A stretch of 10,443 bases of DNA from an uncultured Bacteroidia bacterium (GTDB taxonomy: Bacteria > Bacteroidota > Bacteroidia > Bacteroidales > UBA932). A model generated the notes under the pieces. It was not told the DNA's origin. It did no database searches and saw only the letters and a program-made list of their open reading frames with translations. This document shows positions 7,408-10,443 of this stretch, one piece after another. A program made the translations under genes and the position numbers. The DNA lies in NCBI GenBank assembly GCA_902773305.1, contig CACYEB010000153.1, forward strand, positions 1 through 10,443, in the 5' to 3' direction. Position 1 is the first letter of the stretch, and each line of letters starts with the position of its first letter.

Positions 7408-7465
7408 AGATTACAAAGTTAATTAAATGATTACCTTTACGCAACAATCTTTCTTTTTTACTTTG
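7408..7465. other. Divergent intergenic region between rmlC and the GH32-like lipoprotein gene
   Basis: This 58-base AT-rich gap separates two start codons facing away from each other. It contains the leftward promoter elements described separately and a palindromic TTAATTAA at 7419-7426 that overlaps the leftward -7 box. For the rightward gene, the best -7-like strings are TACCTTTA (7432-7439, one mismatch to TAnnTTTG) and TTACTTTG (7458-7465, one mismatch). The latter touches the ATG and so is unlikely to serve it. No Shine-Dalgarno sequence is present before either gene, which is normal in this phylum. Confidence 0.6.
7414..7447 (-). promoter_or_regulatory. Bacteroidetes-type -7/-33 promoter for the leftward operon
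   Basis: On the minus strand, 7421-7414 reads TAACTTTG, an exact match to the TAnnTTTG -7 consensus of Bacteroides primary-sigma promoters. Twenty bases upstream, 7447-7442 reads TTGTTG, giving a TTG at the place of the -33 (TTTG) element. The spacing fits the usual 19-21 bases. The -7 box ends only 6 bases before the rmlC ATG, so transcription would begin at or within a few bases of the start codon. The match is seen directly; use as a promoter is inferred. Confidence 0.55.
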
Positions 7466-9445
7466 ATGAAACGATATCTGTTACTCCTGTCCCTGTCATT
7501 TGCTGTTCTGGCAACGGCTTGCGAAGATGGGAGCAAGGTCCTGCTGCGCAGTGATGAGGTCTCTTTTGATACGACTGCGGCTACAACATCCGTCATCAAT
7601 GCCGAAGATGGATTTACCATTATTTCTTCTATCACCCTGGCCGATTTTGAAGGTGACGCCGAGATAATGTCTATCCCCGGAGTGCTGTCTGTGAAGTTGC
7701 GGCAGCATTCCCCCAAGGACATCTCAAAGCAGAACTATCCAGCCGGACCGATGGCAGACGGACGTGTCCCCGTGCTGGAAGCGGCACTCACGTTATACCC
7801 GCCGGAGGGTGCGGGCCAAATGACAATAGGTATGCCCCTGGGACTGCTTGAAAGCCCGTGGGGGAGACACAATGTGGTGTTTCAGTTTACCGGAGTCGCC
7901 TGGGAAATGTATATTGACGGACGGCTCGCGGACCGCGACTATGCGTTCGGATATCCGAGGCCCGAGGTCGGTGCAGCATTGGTTTGGGACCATCACTATG
8001 TCGGAGAAGTCAACTTGTATTCGCCCTGCCTGGAAGCGACAGAACTGCCCGCAACCAAGAAGGAGTATAAAGAGGCACAATATTTTAACCCGCGCGGACA
8101 CAACGCCTGGGTCGGTGATGTGGCAACCATCTGGCACAAAGGGCGCTATCACGTATTCTACCTGCTGGACAGGCGCGGTCATCAAAGCAAGTTCGGCCGC
8201 GGCGGGCACTATTTCGAGCATCTCTCGACCCCGGATTTCAGGCACTGGACAGAGCACGAAGCCGCCACCCCTATCGAGGAGCAATGGGAAACTTTCGGCA
8301 CGGGAGTACCATTTGTATGGCACGACTCACTTATGATAAGCTACGGAATGCACACTTCCAGGTTATATCCATACGAGCAGACCGCTTCGCCCAGGGAATG
8401 GGCTTATATCCGCGAGCACGGCTGCAGCGAAGTCATTCCGTTCGAGGCCCTGGACAGCCTGGTCCCCTCCGGCTGCACCTTCAGCGTAAGCCGGGACGGC
8501 ATCGGCAATTTTGAAAAATCACGGATAATAATCCATCCTTCAGAGAATCCGACCATTTATTACGACCACGACGGACGGCTGTGTATGCTGGCCAACTATG
8601 CCTCGCGCGGCACCTGGACGGCAGAAGACTTGCGCGGCCCGTGGACCTGCATCAGTGAGGATTTCCCTCCGGGAGGCGACTGCACCTTCTTCTTCAACTG
8701 GGGCGGATGGGAATATATCGTGGGCGGCTTCACGAATATGTGGAGAAAGCCTCTTGAAGCCGGCATCGACGCCTACGAGGATCTTGCCGCCCAAGGACTG
8801 GACTTTTACGACGGCCTGTGCGTGCCCAGCATATGCCGGATTGACGACGGCAGGTATCTGTCGGCCGGATGGGTCAGGGTCAACGGCCATTGGGGCGGCC
8901 CACTGGTGGTACGTGAACTTATTCAGTATCCCGACGGTGTCATCGGTACCCGCTTCATGCCTGAGATGATGCCGCTCACCTACTCTGCCCGGCGACTGGC
9001 GAAGAGGATTGGGAATGGCGACCGGTTTGAAACCGGCTGCCGCTCATTTATGCTGACGTTTAATGTGGAACCGGCAGCGGACGGCACCCTGTCGCTGCAT
9101 TTCGGCCGGGGAGAAAGGTCCTGCCAATGGAATCTGGACGCCGCCGAATGCCGGGCACAGTTCTCTGACGACGGCAGCCGTCAGATGTCCCTGCGCGAGG
9201 GCGGACTCCCGTACAACGCCTGGAACTATGCCATAGAGAATATCCGCGGGCTGGAAGAGCCTTTTGAAGTCCGCATCATCGTCAAGGGAGAACCCAAGTG
9301 GGGTGGCTCGCTGATAGATGTGGAGATAGCGGGCCAGCGCACAATGATAGACGACCGCTACGGTCTTTCTGTGGACGAACTGGCTTTCGATGTCCAGGGG
9401 TTCAACGTCAGAAATCTGCGCCTGGCGCCATTGCGCAACCTTTAA
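7466..9445 (+). CDS. Lipoprotein with LamG-like domain and GH32-like five-bladed propeller (putative glycoside hydrolase)
   Basis: This predicted surface or periplasmic lipoprotein has 659 residues from the ATG at 7466. I prefer that start to the ATG at 7427 because MKRYLLLLSLSFAVLATAC is a standard lipoprotein signal with the lipobox cysteine at C19. Residues about 45-190 look like a concanavalin/LamG fold (GRHNVVFQFTGVAWEMYIDGR ends at 153). A GH32-type (clan GH-J) propeller follows from about 207 to 505. WVGDVATIWHKGRYHVFYL places D218 where GH32 has the NDPNG nucleophile, HPSENPTIYYDHDGR (357-371) matches the RDP blade, GGDCTFFFNWGGW (403-415) matches the ECP blade, and GLDFYDGLCVPS plus DDGRYLSAGW match the DFYA...DGR..GW blade. 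A C-terminal beta-sandwich completes the protein. RDP is replaced by ENP and ECP by DCT, so activity and substrate are uncertain; it need not act on fructans. No SusC/SusD partner is nearby. Confidence 0.8.
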   Translation: MKRYLLLLSLSFAVLATACEDGSKVLLRSDEVSFDTTAATTSVINAEDGFTIISSITLADFEGDAEIMSIPGVLSVKLRQHSPKDISKQNYPAGPMADGRVPVLEAALTLYPPEGAGQMTIGMPLGLLESPWGRHNVVFQFTGVAWEMYIDGRLADRDYAFGYPRPEVGAALVWDHHYVGEVNLYSPCLEATELPATKKEYKEAQYFNPRGHNAWVGDVATIWHKGRYHVFYLLDRRGHQSKFGRGGHYFEHLSTPDFRHWTEHEAATPIEEQWETFGTGVPFVWHDSLMISYGMHTSRLYPYEQTASPREWAYIREHGCSEVIPFEALDSLVPSGCTFSVSRDGIGNFEKSRIIIHPSENPTIYYDHDGRLCMLANYASRGTWTAEDLRGPWTCISEDFPPGGDCTFFFNWGGWEYIVGGFTNMWRKPLEAGIDAYEDLAAQGLDFYDGLCVPSICRIDDGRYLSAGWVRVNGHWGGPLVVRELIQYPDGVIGTRFMPEMMPLTYSARRLAKRIGNGDRFETGCRSFMLTFNVEPAADGTLSLHFGRGERSCQWNLDAAECRAQFSDDGSRQMSLREGGLPYNAWNYAIENIRGLEEPFEVRIIVKGEPKWGGSLIDVEIAGQRTMIDDRYGLSVDELAFDVQGFNVRNLRLAPLRNL

Positions 9446-9449
9446 CGGT

Positions 9450-10443
9450 CTATTTGATCAAGGCAGACAGAGCCGCCCCAAGGGCGGCTTCTTCTGTATT
9501 CGAGGTCAACTCCAGCGGCAGGCAGAAGGCTTGTGAGAGCAGTTTCTGCAGCAGCGGATTCTTCCTGAGGCCATTGCCCGAGCCTGTGACATAGCTTCGG
9601 CGACGGCGGATATACTCAGGCAATTGTTCGTAAAAGTCCCTAAGCTCCCGACAGATACCTTTCAAAAGAGCCGTAGTCAGACGGTCAGGTGTGAGGTTGT
9701 GAAGGTCTATGCCGGAGATTTGGCCACGCAGAGCCGGGTCCAGACGGGTCCCTTCAAATGTAGTGCGCGCCGCAAGACCGTCGGTTTCATCAGCGGCATT
9801 CTGGCACATCTTGTCATAGATTTCCTTGTCTGACAGACATTTCCCTGTGAACTGTCCAACCACTTTCGCATAGAAATCCTTCAGCATCGCAAACGAGGCA
9901 CCGCCGCAAAGAGCTGCGCCCACAAGGATGTATCCGCCACCAGGCAACGGACGGGTATCGAGCGACGGAACCTCGATATAACTGTCGGTATAGACTGATA
10001 TCTGGCTGCTGGTACCTATGGTGACGTGCACAGAAGAGGCCTTGTCCTTTACCGAGCCCAGGAAAGCCGCCTGGTTGTCACCGATAGCCACCGTGACGGG
10101 GATACCTCGACAGGAGCCGACCACGGTTCCGGCAGGACGTACCTCGGGCAGGATGCACGCATCGATGCCCGCCTTGGAGAGGGCGCCACGGTCAAATTGT
10201 AATTTCCGCTTATCAAAAAAGCCCAGGCTGGCGGCATTGGATGGTTCGCAAACCGGTTCTTTATTCCCGCACAGGCTCATCGCCACGAAGTCCATCACCG
10301 TGCAGAGTTTCGCTGCATCGGATGGTACGCTGCCGGTTTGCAGATTATAAAAATGTGTCGCCAGGCCAAAGCCTGTGGCCGTTTCACGGCCTGTCTGGCA
10401 GGAGAGCCACTGAGCATAGCTTTTCCCGTCGCGAAAGGGTTGC
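9450..10443 (-). CDS. Sedoheptulokinase-like FGGY carbohydrate kinase, C-terminal part (5' end outside window)
   Basis: The frame is open to the window edge; 330 residues of the C-terminal two thirds are visible, ending in TAG at 9452-9450. FGGY kinases phosphorylate free sugars with ATP in the cytoplasm. Visible marks are VAIGDNQAAFLGS with the catalytic aspartate, the phosphate-binding TIGTSSQIS, YVTGSGNGLRKNPLLQKLLS (adenosine site), and the C-terminal TEEAALGAALSAL. The upstream part (GFGLATHFYNLQTG, KLCTVMMDFVAMSLCG, SNAASLGFFD) and the order of motifs resemble sedoheptulokinase (SHPK) more than xylulokinase, glycerol kinase or rhamnulokinase. The GTG at 10298 followed by ATG is internal to the coding sequence, since the kinase homology continues without a stop upstream. 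The gene converges on the lipoprotein gene with a 4-base gap. The FGGY assignment is firm; the sedoheptulose substrate is a resemblance-based inference. Confidence 0.88.
   Translation of the reverse strand, partial: QPFRDGKSYAQWLSCQTGRETATGFGLATHFYNLQTGSVPSDAAKLCTVMDFVAMSLCGNKEPVCEPSNAASLGFFDKRKLQFDRGALSKAGIDACILPEVRPAGTVVGSCRGIPVTVAIGDNQAAFLGSVKDKASSVHVTIGTSSQISVYTDSYIEVPSLDTRPLPGGGYILVGAALCGGASFAMLKDFYAKVVGQFTGKCLSDKEIYDKMCQNAADETDGLAARTTFEGTRLDPALRGQISGIDLHNLTPDRLTTALLKGICRELRDFYEQLPEYIRRRRSYVTGSGNGLRKNPLLQKLLSQAFCLPLELTSNTEEAALGAALSALIK
9471..9490 (+). terminator. Possible weak terminator hairpin after the lipoprotein gene, inside the kinase 3' coding end
   Basis: AGCCGCCC (9471-9478) and GGGCGGCT (9482-9489) form a perfect 8-bp GC-rich stem with a CAA loop, 26 bases after the lipoprotein stop. 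It is followed on the plus strand by TTCTTCTGTATT, a poor U-tract. On the minus strand the same bases encode the conserved EAALGAAL motif of the kinase, so protein coding alone could explain the hairpin. Confidence 0.3.

Noticed and set aside
7427..7465. Earlier ATG for the GH32-like lipoprotein
   Set aside because: It would put 13 extra residues (MITFTQQSFFFTL) before a complete lipoprotein signal that begins with MKRY at 7466.
7458..7465. TTACTTTG as a -7 promoter box for the lipoprotein gene
   Set aside because: It abuts the ATG at 7466, so transcription would start inside the coding sequence; no good -33 element lies at the right distance.
7848..8336. Second plus-strand open frame inside the lipoprotein gene (162 codons), plus minus-strand frames at 7793-8323 and 8540-8890
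   Set aside because: All are out-of-frame shadows of the lipoprotein gene, Arg/Pro/Ser-rich and without domain signal.
1..10443. Search for mobile elements, CRISPR repeats, tRNA/rRNA genes, and SusC/SusD or defence-system genes
   Set aside because: No direct repeats, transposase or recombinase motifs, spaced repeat arrays, tRNA cloverleaf sequences or SusC/D-like proteins were found; the coding space is filled by the nine genes described.

Overview
The window looks like chromosome from a member of the order Bacteroidales (phylum Bacteroidota) with moderately high GC. The evidence is a DUF4831 protein, a family I know only from Bacteroidota; a lipoprotein glycosidase of the kind common in that phylum; start codons in A/T-rich contexts without Shine-Dalgarno sequences; and a TAnnTTTG-type -7 promoter box. 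Genus cannot be fixed from the sequence alone. I see no mobile element, CRISPR array, tRNA or rRNA. Coding density is near complete, and no gene-free stretch exceeds about 70 bases.

Layout. Positions 1-714 (+) are the 3' part of a TIM-barrel, glycosidase-like protein. A long, near-symmetrical hairpin at 723-774 lies between this gene and the converging gene and probably terminates transcription in both directions. From 7407 down to 784 (-) lie six closely packed genes: rmlC/rfbC, an LpxL/HtrB-like acyltransferase, a secreted DUF4831 protein, pepD, a POT-family peptide transporter and a GT2 glycosyltransferase. Their gaps are 1, 1, 22, 21 and 6 bases, so they are very probably one operon. A Bacteroidetes-type promoter is visible just before rmlC, and the 723-774 hairpin marks the far end. 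On the other side of the 58-base divergent intergenic region, a lipoprotein with a LamG-like domain and a GH32-like five-bladed propeller runs rightwards (7466-9445). It converges, with a 4-base gap, on a sedoheptulokinase-like FGGY kinase (9450 to beyond the window end, -).

How the genes fit together. The leftward operon mixes two themes. One is the cell envelope: dTDP-rhamnose synthesis, lipid A-type acylation and a rhamnosyltransferase-like GT2. The other is dipeptide use: a POT transporter imports di/tripeptides and PepD hydrolyses them in the cytoplasm. DUF4831 sits between the two with no known role. The flanking genes (TIM-barrel glycosidase, GH32-like lipoprotein, sugar kinase) concern carbohydrate use, but they do not form a recognisable polysaccharide utilisation locus because no SusC/SusD pair is present.

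Most of the window is ordinary core and accessory Bacteroidales content. The points most worth a second look are the GH32-like lipoprotein, whose usual catalytic motifs appear altered, the promoter that would give rmlC an almost leaderless transcript, and the envelope/dipeptide operon. I found no convincing evidence of a wholly new system.
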